From assembly GCA_025094145.1 (NCBI GenBank), contig JALLLS010000003.1, positions 496,001-560,000 on the forward strand: 64,000 nucleotides of DNA, read 5' to 3'. The notes under the pieces are model-generated. The model did no database searches. It was not told the origin of the DNA and worked only from the letters and a program-made list of their open reading frames with translations. Source of the stretch: Spinellus fusiger. Its lineage: Eukaryota; Mucoromycota; Mucoromycetes; Mucorales; Phycomycetaceae. Made by a program: the position numbers and the translations under genes. Within the stretch, counting starts at the first letter, position 1; each line of letters opens with the position of its first letter. Of this stretch, positions 46,179-58,192 are shown piece after piece.

Positions 46179-46757
46179 ATATGCAATCTAAGATCTTCCT
46201 AATATTATTGTCTTTTGGTCATCGTAGCTAAAAATGATAGGTACTATTAGCCAATCATATGCTTGTAATACATTTCTGTAATTTTTCTATTTACCGTTCT
46301 TTTTTTCTTTAAAGAAAAGTTTCCCTATTTCAGGAGATAATTCATCCATGGAATAGTAATGCAGTTTATGTCTTTTTTTAAAAACAAGCTATTGATTTTA
46401 CCTGTGTAATTGCTGCTACATAAAAAGAAATAAAAGTATTATTATAGCTGTTGCTCAAACAAGTATTTTATATATATTTATATAAAAGTCAGATCATTCT
46501 CTTGGTGTGTAAGCACTATTATCGTTTAGGTATAGATGAATTTCAATTCTCTCTTTCTTGGACTCGGTTATACTTTTTGTAGAGAATAGCCAACTGTTTG
46601 TAGATTGCAGTAGTTATCTGCTTATTAATTCTACTGTTTGTTAAAATCATCAGTTTTTGTCATTTTTAGTGCTAGAACCAAGAATCATCACACAAGATTA
46701 AAAGTCATACTGCACTCATCTACCCACCTACCTATTTATCTACTTGATAAACAGTAT

Positions 46758-47127
46758 ATTGGTTTCTCCAAGTGATTTGCGTATCTGTTTTATTTATTTA
46801 TTTTACGTCCCGAAATTATATTTCTGCATGCTAGACTTTTATTTTTACGTATTGAATGTCCAGATTTGTGTATAATATGAAGAAAAACCTTACAACTCCC
46901 TGCCTTTTCCCAATATTTTTCGATAGATGCTTAGCCATTGAGCCAACACTTTAGTAACTCTTATTATAAATCAAATCAAATCAAATCAAATCAAATCATT
47001 GGTAAAAAATAAAAACAACAGGATTGTAGAGTTTTTTTTATTGACTTAATATTATACGCAGAAATATAATCTCGGGACGTAAAATAAATAAATAAAACAG
47101 ATACGCAAATCGCTTGGAAAAACCAAT
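46758..47127. mobile_element. Foldback/MITE-like palindromic element
   Basis: Two 70-bp arms (46758-46827 and 47058-47127) are near-perfect inverted repeats, beginning attggtttctccaagtgatt and including the block cgtatctgttttatttattt. A 230-bp centre separates them. No ORF. Target duplication not clear. Fits a non-autonomous DNA element or a foldback structure. Confidence 0.75.
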
Positions 47128-48948
47128 CTATTGGTTTTTTTTTGTTTTTTGTTTTTGTTTTTGTTTTTGTTTTCAAAACTAAATCCGGATCCATTGTGTA
47201 GTGTTGAAAACCCGGGCTAAGATTATTAAAAAAAATTGGATGTTCTATGCTTACAAAGGCATATCAATGGCTGCATGATGATTAGATAATGACTATACTA
47301 AAAGGTAAGAAAAATAAGATTTATTAATGGCTTGTTAGAGCCTTGTGTTTTATTAGGAAGAAATAGATAGACAGCGTTGAGTACAAGTGATGTATCACAC
47401 CGACAAGAAAATAGTTTAAAGTTCAACTGTATGTTTGTTTTTCTGAAATGAGAAGGTGCAATCTGAATGTATTCATATAGAATAACCGGGCAATATTTCA
47501 TACATTTGATAGTGAGAAAATGGGCCTGAAGTCCTTTTTTATGTTAATCTTTTCATTAAACCATTTCAGAATAAAATAGGGCAATAGACCTACTAAAGAT
47601 GTGAACCTTGAGAATAAGTATCATAGTACAGTTTTGCTTCATTTTACTCACAAAGTAATGGGGCCTGTCTCTCACTACACTAGTACAATGTTGACATATC
47701 TGGACCAATGCTTTGGTATATGAAAACAGGAGCATGGTGTAGCTATCATCTTTTGGTTAGATTCTTTCCTCTCTATCTTTGCTGTGAATGTCCATTTTAT
47801 GACTTGACCAATGTCACCTTAGTTACTGTATATTGCGTATATAATATCTATTTTTATCGGAAAATAAGCAAGACTGCACAGAGAAAAAAGAAAACATACA
47901 TTTCTTCACTCTAGATCACTACAGTAAAAATGCACTTGAATGTTAACTATATCTATTGCAAGATAACAGAAGACAGGATTCTTCGATTGACAATGACTCG
48001 GTGTTATTGATGAATAGTGTCAAACCAGTATTATTAGTATTACTGTGCTGTTGTGTAAATAACTACTTTAGATAGGATCACTTTTTAGTAAAAGAAATAT
48101 CTGACTTATGAAGAGTGGGATGTTAGTAGGTTGATTTTATTTTTGACTATTTCTTGGTAAATGGGTTAGTCTTTAGTACTCGAACAATTATTATTATTAT
48201 TTATTCTATACATATTCACCCCAATAGTATCCATTGAGCCTTCATTTAGGAGGAATGATAATACTCTGAACTGTACATAATAAAGAAACTACCAACAATT
48301 AAAAAAAAATAGGAGTAACCCCATCATTATCAAGACATCATACTGACATTCCAACCAATCAAATAGTTCATTGTGAAATGCCAACTGTGCTGAAGATGGC
48401 TAAAGATGGGTAAAGAATTCTTGGCTCTATTGATTACTTATTCTATACACCATATTAAATACTCTCTATTAAAATACAATGATGGAGAATGGACATCTTC
48501 AATAAATGATACTGTCTGATGAAATTCACTTATAAACCAATAGGGAGTGTCCATTGAACAAATAGTGCTGCTTTTTCTATTCTTCTGCTCACGTGAATTC
48601 ATAGAACCATGTAGTAAACTAGAACCAGCAGTAGTGAATCAGGAAGATGAAGCTAAAGTGACCATTTCTTAGTAGAGTATGGCTATCATTTCAGTATCAG
48701 ACAATCCACACCTGAGCCTTGTTATAAATGACAAGACTTCATCAACACCCAACACCCAACCCACAAATACACCCAACACCTGCTCTTTCTTTCTTTCTTT
48801 CCACTAATATTATAGGCTGGCCTATTTCCCAGCACTTCTTCCCAGTTATATCCGTGGCGAACAGAAGAAGAAAAAAAACCATTATCCACCCATGCAAGTT
48901 TATGCATAGACATTTCTTTTTCTTCTTCTTTTTTATACGTAGACTATC

Positions 48949-49522
48949 TTAAGCAAGGCCTGCTGCTACTTTCTCCTTGTACTCATCCGATTGGCGGTAG
49001 CTAAAGAATAAGTTTCATGGTGTTTGGAGAGCACTTACTTAAGAATACGGGCCACTTGTGTGAATCCAGTGGCAGCAACAAACACGTTGACTGTACAAAG
49101 AGTCCAGTTCTTTGGAATGATGACTGTAGAGTAACGGCTCCAAATAATACCCGTGGCAAGAAGGGCTTTAGAAGAAAAGATAGTTGTTTGAGATGAGATG
49201 AGCTGTTGAGGTCTGCCTTGTAAATAGACACCAAGTTCCTTACATAAATTCTGAGTCAAACTCAACTTTTCGGCTGGGCGGTTAAGGTCTCCAATACCAG
49301 CAAGAACAAGAGCCTAGGCTATACATTAATCGATATCCGTGGGTGGATGTTGAAGGAAGGAAGGAAGGAAACCCTTTACGGCATAAAAAGAAAAGAAAAG
49401 AAAACACCTGTCCATTGACTCACCCATTTGGTAGCAGGCGCCCAAAAGTGAATTGTCTTTGGGCCTGCAGGCGAGTTGATAAAGCGACTCAGTACAGACT
49501 GAGATGCAGAAGTGGCAGCCAT
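48949..49522 (-). CDS. Mitochondrial pyruvate carrier subunit 2-like (MPC2)
   Basis: Four exons read leftward: 49522-49424, 49313-49244, 49165-49039 and 49000-48949, giving 115 aa. The MPC family pattern is clear: RFINSPAGPKTIHFWAPATKW, then ALVLAGIGDLNRPAEKLSLTQN, a GIIWSRYSTVIIPKNW stretch and the transmembrane segment ending FTQVARI. The SPAGPKTIHFWAP start and RPAEKLS fit MPC2/MPC3 rather than MPC1. It works as a heterodimer with MPC1 in the inner mitochondrial membrane, importing pyruvate. Intron phases agree throughout, and removing the intron at 49166-49243 restores the family sequence across the junction. Confidence 0.93.
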
Positions 49523-50495
49523 GACAAAAAGTAAGTAGGAAAAGAAGAGCGGGAAGGGAAAATGGGAATATCATAATAACAGGACAGTGACTTTGAATCC
49601 TCCAAGCACGTCTATTTTCAGTCAGAAAGCAGCCTGAAAATAAGTCCTTTTTTACGCCTTTTGTCTTTCTCTTGTTCATAGTAACCACGGTAACCACAAT
49701 AGTCACAGTAGTCACAGTAGCCATGGTAACCACACTATTAGGAATGGAATTATGTCTGTCTGAAGATGATGTTTTTTTATTGACTAATGAAACTGTATTA
49801 TTATAAATATAAAAAGACACTGCCAAAAGAGGATAAACAATAAGTGCAAAAATGAAGAAAAGAAAAGGGAAAAGTGAGCCACAAGTGTAGGAATGGTGCT
49901 TGAAGAAGCACTCTGCCCTTTTTTCACTAAGAGCATAGAATCCTCTTGTCTAGGGTGTAAAGACATAGCTGACTGCTCTGTATTGTATGCTCTGTACTTG
50001 GGATGGGATCCTCTGCTCAGTTCCTAGTCCACTGCACTACCTCCAGGACAATGCCAAGAAACAATGAATTCACATGATACAAATGCCTTTTCAGTCAAAC
50101 ACACATTAAAAGTAGTATGCCTTAATTAGAAGTGGTGTTCCTTAATGAATACCATAGGCATTGCTCTTACTCTTCATTTATAAATGCATCATGGAGAGCA
50201 AAGTATTGCTTCTATCCTCCAGAGATGCTATAGAAACATCAACCCACAATAGATGATAAGTGTAGCTATCTTATGCATCCCATTCAACATAAACTAAAAG
50301 GTAGGTTAAAAGTACACATTATCCTATTGTAGTCACTGTATTCACCCACTCTTTCTATAAGGATATAAACCCTACACTGTACAATTGAATGGCTTTTTTT
50401 TTCTTTTTCCTTTACAATTGAAATGTCTTGTGAATAAACACATACATTTAATATTAACATTAACATTGTCATTATTATTGGTATTAAATAACATT

Positions 50496-50892
50496 TTACC
50501 GCTGTACAGATTGATTATAATTCTCAGAGCAACGAGGAGCACTTGTGGAGGACTTGCGGAACAGAGTACTAGCTCTTTGGCTAAGAACAGATGGGGCCCG
50601 ATGTATAGCACGCAGGGAGGGATTGCTGTTGGTCGATTGTGGTTTGGGTGGGACAGTAGTAGTAGGGTCGTGGTAGATTCCATCTTGGTAATATTGTCGA
50701 TAATACTCTTTATCTATCAATATCAACATAAACATAAATATCAGTAAAACAAGAATAAGCATCACTACTGTCTTTGTCTAAAGAGAAATTACCTTTAGAG
50801 TCGTATTCAGGTATAAATGAGCGTCTCTTTGTATATTTTTCGAGCTTCCATATGGTGTATTGATTTTTCACCTTGTCGATAAGGTCCACCAT
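50496..50892 (-). CDS. Small hypothetical protein
   Basis: Two exons, 50892-50793 and 50713-50496, giving 105 aa. Not recognised. The first exon has coding texture (WKLEKYTKRRSFIPEYD). Using the TTGATAG acceptor (78-nt intron) gives DSKDKEYYRQYYQDGIYHDP, a hydrophilic Tyr-rich segment, then a Ser/Pro/Arg-rich tail. A nearer acceptor would keep an extra hydrophobic segment but needs a 25-nt intron, below any usual size. Function unknown. Confidence 0.55.
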
Positions 50893-51256
50893 ATCTAGAA
50901 TAATAGCTTAAGGAATGAAAAGAAGAAATATCGACCTGCAATGAAGATGTGGCTCTTAAACAGAGCTATCGGAGATCAAGGGGTCCAATCGTTGAGTTCT
51001 AAGTCTCATCATATAAATGAGTTATGAATTCCGTAACTCAGTTGGCCATACAAAAGAAATATGAGTGATAACTAGAGGCAGTTGTTAATTAATCGGACAC
51101 AAAGGCAGTGTATTTAACACGTTGAAAAATTCTCGGCCAAGATCTACTTGCAACACATAACATTAATATAAATAGCAGTAGCAGCAAGTGTATGTGTGCA
51201 TAATTCTATTGATCTATTGGATGACTATCATAATGCATTTGTCATTGTCATTAATA

Positions 51257-51424
51257 GTGTATCTGATAATGTATCTAATAGTGTATCTGATAATGTATCT
51301 AATAGTGTATCTGATAATGTATCTAATAGTGTATCTGATAATGTATCTAATAGTGTATCTGATAATGTATCTAATAGTGTATCTGATAATGTATCTAATA
51401 GTGTATCTGATAGTGTATCTAATA
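51257..51424. repeat. 24-bp minisatellite, 7 copies
   Basis: The unit GTGTATCTGATAATGTATCTAATA is repeated seven times with almost no change. Because 24 is a multiple of three, several frames on both strands stay open and give repetitive Leu/Tyr/Ile or Val/Ser/Asp peptides. These are not supported as genes. Confidence 0.95.
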
Positions 51425-51719
51425 ATATATTTGTCATTGACATTAATAGAAGGATTATTATCCACCAAGAGTGAAAAGGCATTTATCCCACACTTCTAGA
51501 AGCCTCAATTAAAATGATATTAACACTGTACTACGAAAAAATCAACAAGGAAACAATCGATGTATATTCACGTGCATAAAAAAACAAAAACAGAGTAAAA
51601 ACAAAAGAGTAAAATAAGAACAAAAACAAAAGTGTACATGCATTAGAAAGGATATTAAAAAAAAGGAAGGCTTACTAAATAGAAGAATAAAACAAGCAGA
51701 AAGATACAAAGAGATAATA

Positions 51720-53661
51720 TTAGGCAAAGGTACCAAGGGGCATAGTTAACATGGGTACGGGTGGTGATTTTTGTGTGGGCTGCCTTTCATAGGGAGCAAA
51801 GGAAGAGAAGAGATGAGGAAGAGGAAAAGAAGGTTCAAAGGCATGATGGGTGGAGTTTGAAGGCATGATGGGTGGTAGTGGTGTATGCAATGTATCTGAG
51901 TGATGGGTTGGGCTACAATGACGAATAATACTGCTTAACGGAGGCAGGCGATCATTCCGTGTGTTTTCGGTGGTAGGTGCTTGGTTTGAAGGTAAAGAAC
52001 AAAAGAAAGACTCTGGGCTATGGTATGATTGAACAGGCTTATCAGAGAAATGGTAGTTGGCCAAGTGAGTGCCTGAAGAAGATGTCTGGTGATTGGAGGG
52101 TGCTGGTGAGAAGCGTTGTCCTAGACATGTCTGGGTAGGGGAAGGGAGAGTAGGTGAGGCTGTTGGGTGAGACTGGAAGTGTTCATGTTCCTGATCAACA
52201 TTTGAGGGTTGTGGGCTGGAGGGAGATGCGATACCGTGGAACATGTGGGTCTTTGTGTCGCTGGAAGGCATCCATTGTGTTGTTGAATAGTCGGGTGCAT
52301 CATATACAATAGACTGAGTGCCTGATACAGGTGATGGTAACTCAGACATGGAGCAAATGTTCATTGCATTATTCTCAAGCAGCCTGTTGGATGGCTTAGG
52401 ACAGCGAAATCTACCAGTAAGATCTTTGTAGGGTGACTTTCTATCGCTTCTTGCAGTAGATGGAGTTGAGGGTACTGATTTGAGGGGCACTAGTTTGGCC
52501 GATTTGGACTGACCCAAGGGCCATACTGACATGCTTGTATTAGATTGCCATTTTCCGAAATGGGCATCCGTAGTACAGGAAGAAGTTCTTTTGCGACCAT
52601 TTTGTTCTTGGACTTTTCTCGGTGGACACATTGACATGTCAAATCCTATGTCTTCTTCCTTGCGTTTCCGACTATGGTACAGTAGTAAGAAGAAAAGTGA
52701 AAAGCGTAAGTATGACAGCTACATTTAACTGTGTACATCTTATTTACTTACGATTGTACTCTATGTTCTTTTCGTATACGCATCTTAACGCCTTGGTCAG
52801 AAAAGGTACGAGACAAGAATGTGACCTCTGTGGATCCAAGGAATAGTTTCGGTAAGTAGACAGTAAATGGGTCTGAGAGAATTGTTTTTCTGTTGTAGGA
52901 GATACCACTAATAAAGTGTAAATAAGTGGCGCATAGTACAATCTTACTTACTCCATAATCTCAAAAAGGCTAAAGTGAAGACGGTAGTGACCCTCTTTTT
53001 TTACTGCTAGATCACCAAAAACAAAAAAACCACCATCTGGGAAAAGAATAAATAAAACACACAAAATAGTTATTGCTATTTTAAGATAGTTACCAGTGTT
53101 ATCAACATCCCGAAGTCGGTGGAGAGATGATACAGTCGAGCCAGAAAGGTATTGGTGTGAGGCAAGTGGTTCATTCGTATCGTTAGCCTTCATAAGGTTG
53201 ACTACCATAAAGTAAAACGGACTCTGAAGATATTTTCTATTGCACATAAAAAGAAATAAATATAAAAATATGCATCGCTACTTTTGTAGCTCGGTTTCAA
53301 ACCTTACTTTGTTTCCTCCTCAGAACAGTCAAGCCAGTTGAGCTGTAGAATGGGCGGGGGTTCAATTGGACGGCGATCTTAAGTTATGTTTGTTAATACC
53401 GAGAAAATAACGCACACTGATTCTGTTATTACCTCGTTCATTGAGAATGCTCATTTTGGCACGCTGGGGCTGTTGACGCAAAATAATTTCATAATTTCTG
53501 AAGAGTTGTTTTAGTGCCTGTTATCTCGTTGAATTTTTCTTCATCTCTTATCACCTTTGTTCTGCCAGATAATCTACTGTACTGGGAATAAAGCGATAGG
53601 TACAAGGAGTGTTAAAGGTGGGGTTGAAAATATCATCATCGGCTGTAGATTTCTTAGGCAT
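51720..53661 (-). CDS. Velvet-domain developmental regulator
   Basis: Seven exons read leftward: 53661-53555, 53497-53433, 53377-53308, 53236-53094, 53036-52952, 52907-52752 and 52671-51720, giving 525 aa with all phases agreeing. The velvet domain spans about 35-210: [60 protein letters not shown] and [20 protein letters not shown]. Velvet proteins bind DNA with an NF-kB-like fold and pair with each other to control sporulation, secondary metabolism and light response. A basic RKRKEED patch after the domain is a likely nuclear signal. The remaining roughly 310 residues are disordered and Ser/Pro/His-rich. The size and long tail fit VosA- or VelB/Ryp-type members; which one is not certain. 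Confidence 0.9.
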
Positions 53662-55721
53662 AGTGAAAGTTCATAAATGAGATGAACAGAGATATAATAA
53701 ACAAAGTATAGAAAAGAGAAGAAGGAAAAGAGAAAGAGAAAGAAAGGGTGATAAATACAGAAATAAGCTTGTGGTCGGAAAAGTACTTTTCCGATCTTTG
53801 CACTTACTTGACAAGGAACAAACAGAGGCAGCCTACAACCAAACTTTTATTATTTAAAAGCCAACTGCTCAGAGTCGAATATCACTCTTACTATGGAAAC
53901 CATTCTACTTCTGGGGTTCAATAATGCACTATTTATGAGTAAATTGACCATATTCAGTAATGCCAAGCTTTTGTCTGATAAGTCTTGGTTAGACACATAC
54001 TGTACTCCTACTTTGCATCGAATTAACTAAAACACTAATAATAACAAGTATACTGCTGAGAACTATCTCTCCCACTACCCTATAAAGGAAATATGGAAGA
54101 CGCGCATTATTGATTTCATTAATGGGTTTTATATCTATGAATATAAATATATAAATATATAAAAATCCTTATCATGTCATAAGTCGCACTTGGCCGGGAA
54201 TCTTTATTAAGTAATATTTGGAGTTGACTTTTTTTTTTCAATTAAAAAGACAAAACACACACACAAACACACAAACATACAAATGAATAGAGTCTAATGT
54301 AACCAAAAGTTACAGTTATAAACAAGGCCATTATTTGAAGGCTATTTTAAATTAATATATTTTCACAGAACACATCTTTATCATTGCATTATCTAATACT
54401 CTAACTACAGTCTGTCATATCCACCGTGTTGCGCCTCCTCCATTAGTTCATTCAATCGCAATTCTTGAATCATCAGTGAGGAATTTTATAAAAGCATAAA
54501 TCGCTCTAGTGATTATAGTTATCCCACTTCCAAGATACTAGAATTGAAACTATTTCAAGGTAAATCGCCTTATATCGATATAATATATTATTATAGATAG
54601 GAAATGAGGTTTATGGATTGGCATGTGTACACTTGTAATGAAATATATTTATATATATTCTATAAAAGTACAAATCATTTGTTGCACATTGGATAAATAG
54701 GTCTAAAGTATTTAAAAAGAAAGGCTTTATATTCAGAAGCTTGGCGTAGCTGGTGAATGTTGACTGGAAAACTTTAACCCCAGAAGCAACAATATATAAA
54801 AAAAAAGTAGCATTATTTTTATATCCAATTGGTGTGGAGCGCTGTGATCAGGCGTTTTAATAGTAGACTTATGCCCATTTCATTCTGGGCTTATTTCTGT
54901 TTACAAGTAGGACATTTGAAAGTGCTGGATGAGATTGTTCGGCTGTAGTTAAATCGATCAATCACTGGTGATCTTTATATGTCTGTGAATTGGTAGGGCA
55001 TAGTAAACTATTACTTGGAAATTGCCTTAAAAGTACATAACCAATACTTGACTAATATTGCTCAATCATAATGACCAGACTGTGCCAAGACCGGATTATT
55101 AAAATACAAAATTAAATCGTAATAACAACTATAGAAAAATAGCTAATAATAAATTAGACCCATTGATCCGGATAATAACAATAATTATACTACATTAGTA
55201 GATAATAATAATATGCTTGATCACCACGAGGAGAGATACGATTGGATACCCACGGGTTTATTTATTACTATGAACATATATAATTGAGAATACCCACTAA
55301 AAAACAGCAGAGAAAAGAGTCAGTTAAGATAAAGTGGGAAAATGGTATCAATAAATGGTAATATTAGTTTTTATGAATAGTTTGCTGCATTAATACTTCA
55401 GCACTTATAAACAAGGAAAATAAAGGTAAAATAAGGGTAAAATAAATTAAACTCTGCCAGTATTATTGAATACTAACCAACTCGAGTGATGTCATAATAT
55501 AAGGTAGAACTACACATGCGAGGCACGCATAGGCGCTTGCTGTAAAGAATATGTTTTTTTTTTACTTTTAGTTTGCTTTATTACTGTAATCCCTTACATG
55601 AGGCAAAAACAGGATTTTCTCCTATTACTTGAGTGAAATGTCTATCCTTACAGTGGATTGTACATGTTGTAGTAATATAGATGTAGAAAAACACCAATAG
55701 TACTATGTTTTTTTTAGACAT
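53662..55721. other. AT-rich spacer
   Basis: Promoter side of the velvet gene at the left, with a purine-rich GAAAAGAGAAAG tract. The rest is AT-rich with no recognisable gene or repeat family. Confidence 0.5.
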
Positions 55722-56280
55722 TTATGGCCTGTACCAGTGCCAAGCCTTTCGATGCTGGCCCTTTTCATGCCCAAGTCGAGAGAACTTCAAGATACTATTC
55801 TCTTTTATCCCTAGCTGGCTCATGACGGCATGTTCATCAATTAAACGTTGACCCTCAAATAGTAGACAGTAAGAACGCCAAATATAATTCCTTGGCATAG
55901 TGAGCCTTTGGGTATCTAGAGGAAGCCTAAAGCTTACCAACTAATACGCTGTGTCTTGGGCTCTGTGCGGGCAATAGTGCGTTGGATCAGTTTCTTCACT
56001 TGCTGGACAGTAGAAGACTGTCTGACAATGATGTCTATCTAATTTTAGTACCTTATTGTCTATTCTCGGTATTTATTCATTCTAGCTTACTGATGGGATC
56101 AAGGGGCGTGCGATCTACTTGAACATGGTAAGCATGCCCCTTCTCAATAGCAATCAATGTATCGAGTCTTTCAAAAGTAACATTGGAGTGAATATCCTCG
56201 AGAAGAGGATCCTCTAATAACGTGTTGATTTTAGCTTCCAAGTTTCTAATGAGGCTGTCTTGTTGTTCGCTCTCTGCCAT
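55722..56280 (-). CDS. U11/U12 snRNP 25 kDa protein-like (minor spliceosome)
   Basis: Three exons read leftward: 56280-56091, 56034-55938 and 55890-55722, giving 151 aa. After a short helix (LIRNLEAKINTLLEDPLLEDI) comes a ubiquitin-like fold: IIVRQSSTVQQVKKLIQRTI, then RISWNYIWRSYCLLFEGQRL and LGIKENSILKFSRL. The ISWNYIWRSY block, restored by splicing exon 2 to 3, matches the ISWSYVWRTY block of human SNRNP25. That protein sits in the U11/U12 di-snRNP and helps recognise U12-type introns, so a minor spliceosome is implied. It is divergent from the STRAP gene with 301 bp between starts. Confidence 0.88.
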
Positions 56281-56581
56281 GGAGTCGATATTCTAGCAAT
56301 GACTTACAAGACGCATTGTTCTTAACATGAGCAAGTCTGTACAACTGCGTCTATATCACGTGAATACACGCTCTAATAACAGTCATGATGTCCACATTAG
56401 TCAATGCGAGTCTGCCTTTGCCTCTACGCACTGTAAGCGTGTGTAAAGACAAGCCTTGAAGAATCTTCACTCTTCTGTTTTGTCCTTATTATTGCCACTC
56501 GATATATTCCCTTTGTAAATAATACTTTTTCTTTTTTCTTTGTTTTGTTTTGTTATTCTATACCTGCTATTAGTGACAGTC
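56281..56581. promoter_or_regulatory. Shared divergent promoter region of SNRNP25 and STRAP genes
   Basis: 301 bp separate the two start codons on opposite strands, so both promoters must lie here. It contains TCACGTGAA at about 56377-56385 (an E-box-like CACGTG) and pyrimidine-rich tracts. No TATA box is obvious near the expected positions. Confidence 0.5.
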
Positions 56582-57719
56582 ATGCTACCCACAACCAGTA
56601 ACAACAGAGTGATTCCCTTGACATGCTCGGGCCATACACGTCCAGTAGTGGACCTGCACTTTTCACCAACCACATCAGATGGGAAATGTTATTTTATTTC
56701 TGCTTGTAAAGGTAAATACCCTTCAAAAACGCACTATTTACTTTATCAGATGGTAGTCCTATGCTTCGAGATGGTATAACGGGTGACTGGATTGGTACTT
56801 TCCAGGGCCACAAGGGTGCAGTGTGGAGTGCCCGTCTCACAAATGAAGCCCACCGTGCTGTGACAGGATCAGCAGATTTCACTGCCAAAGTGTGGGACAC
56901 ATTTACAGGAGACGTCTTGCACTCATTTCCCCACCAACATATTGTACGAGCTGTTGACTTTAGCATGGATGGTACAAAGGTGGTGACAGGTGGAAATGAA
57001 GAAAAACTTAGAGTGTTTGATCTTTACCGTCCCGAGGCATGCCCTATTGAAATTGAGGGACATACAGGGGCTATTAAAGCAGTGGTGTGGGATGAAAAGA
57101 GAAATGTCATTATGAGCGCAAGTGATGATAAAACTATCAGGAGATGGGATCTGCGTACAATGCGTGAAATCTCGAGAATTGACTGTGAAAGCCCTGTCTC
57201 TACAATGACACTATCAAATGATAAACAATATGTGACATGGGCAGCTGGTAAAACTGCCAATTTCTTAAAAGTGGATGGGTAAGCAGGGCGTTTGGAGTGT
57301 GAAGCTTATAGGCACAAATAGATCCTCGGATGATATTAAGACCTACAAAACTGAGAAGAACCTCTCTTCCATCTCACTCCATCCAGATCATACAAAGTTT
57401 GTTGCTGGTAGTGCTGAGGATCTTTGGGCACGCATTTATGGATTTGAGAATGGTGATGAGTTGGGTAAGATGTCTTTGGAAGATTACTCTCTTTCTCATA
57501 GTGTTTATAGAGGTTTACAAAGGCCATCATGGACCCATTCATACTGTCAGCTACAGTCCTGATGGGGAGATCTATGCAACTGGCTCAGGTAACAGAAATC
57601 ATCTGGGTGGTTTCCAAAGTACTAACATGCTGGCTTCAGAGGATGGCACCATTCGTTTATGGCAAACAACTCCCAACAAACCCTATGGACTTTGGCAAAA
57701 GGATGACAGTGATGCTTAA
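56582..57719 (+). CDS. STRAP/unrip-like WD40 protein
   Basis: Five exons: 56582-56711, 56750-57278, 57322-57464, 57511-57588 and 57640-57719, giving 319 aa. It forms a seven-bladed WD40 propeller: [79 protein letters not shown] and [10 protein letters not shown]. The YGLW ending and overall length match STRAP (serine/threonine kinase receptor-associated protein, unrip). It is part of the SMN/Gemin complex that assembles Sm rings on snRNAs in metazoa and plants. Introns are short (38-51 nt) and all GT-AG. Its divergent neighbour also belongs to snRNP biology. Confidence 0.93.
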
Positions 57720-58031
57720 GAGATTATCTTTTTGAGTTTTTAGTTTCACGTCAATAAGATACACACTATATACTCAACACTATGAAATTAGACAAACTAT
57801 TCAGCAGGACAGCATTTTCCTGGTTCTTTATTTGTTAAAATATAAAACTTGTTAGTGATAAACATAGTGATGCGGTGGGTTGTATTCTTTGGATAGAGGA
57901 TGGACAGACAAAGTAAGAAGGATTTGCTAGATGAGAACACATTCTTACTGGTCAATGAGCTACATTTATGGCTAAAGAAAGAAAGTGTGTGTATCCTTTG
58001 TAGCTTTCTTTGGTACAGGAGTTTTTAGATA

Positions 58032-58192
58032 CACTATTTCCGGAGATTATCTGTTCATTTTTATTTATATAGAAATCTGTTTAAAACTATTGAATAAAAG
58101 ATTAGCTGTGAGCCCATACAAAAAATGAACAATTCTTTTTTTAAATGGCTTTTTATTCTCAAAAAGTGAATAGATAATTTCCGGAAATAGTG
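58032..58192. mobile_element. Short MITE with TA target duplication
   Basis: A 161-bp element with imperfect inverted ends of about 30 bp (left CACTATTTCCGGAGATTATC, right reverse complement CACTATTTCCGGAAATTATC). TA flanks both sides (58030-58031 and 58193-58194). This is the signature of a Tc1/mariner-class non-autonomous element. The terminal CAC resembles but does not match the Tc1 copy at 35.9 kb. Confidence 0.82.

Larger units (their letters stand above)
41727..48948. other. Long AT-rich gene-free region with dispersed repeats
   Basis: About 7.2 kb without a recognisable host gene. It holds an LTR-like repeat, a Tc1 remnant, a 444-bp inverted repeat arm and a foldback element (listed separately). 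A stretch at about 48480-48560 (ILSDEIHL... TNREC in one frame) may be another very old Tc1 fragment. Confidence 0.6.

Noticed and set aside
49326..49826. 166-codon minus-strand frame over the MPC2 promoter and first exon
   Set aside because: Overlaps MPC2 exon 1 in another frame, has low-complexity Thr/Val runs and no domain.
50714..50792. Hydrophobic segment that would add a transmembrane helix to the small protein at 50.5-50.9 kb
   Set aside because: Keeping it needs a 25-nt intron; the 78-nt GT-AG intron removes it and keeps the frame.
51188..51499. About 100-codon repetitive frames on both strands
   Set aside because: By-product of the 24-bp minisatellite; the repeats are direct and spacer-less, so not a CRISPR array either.
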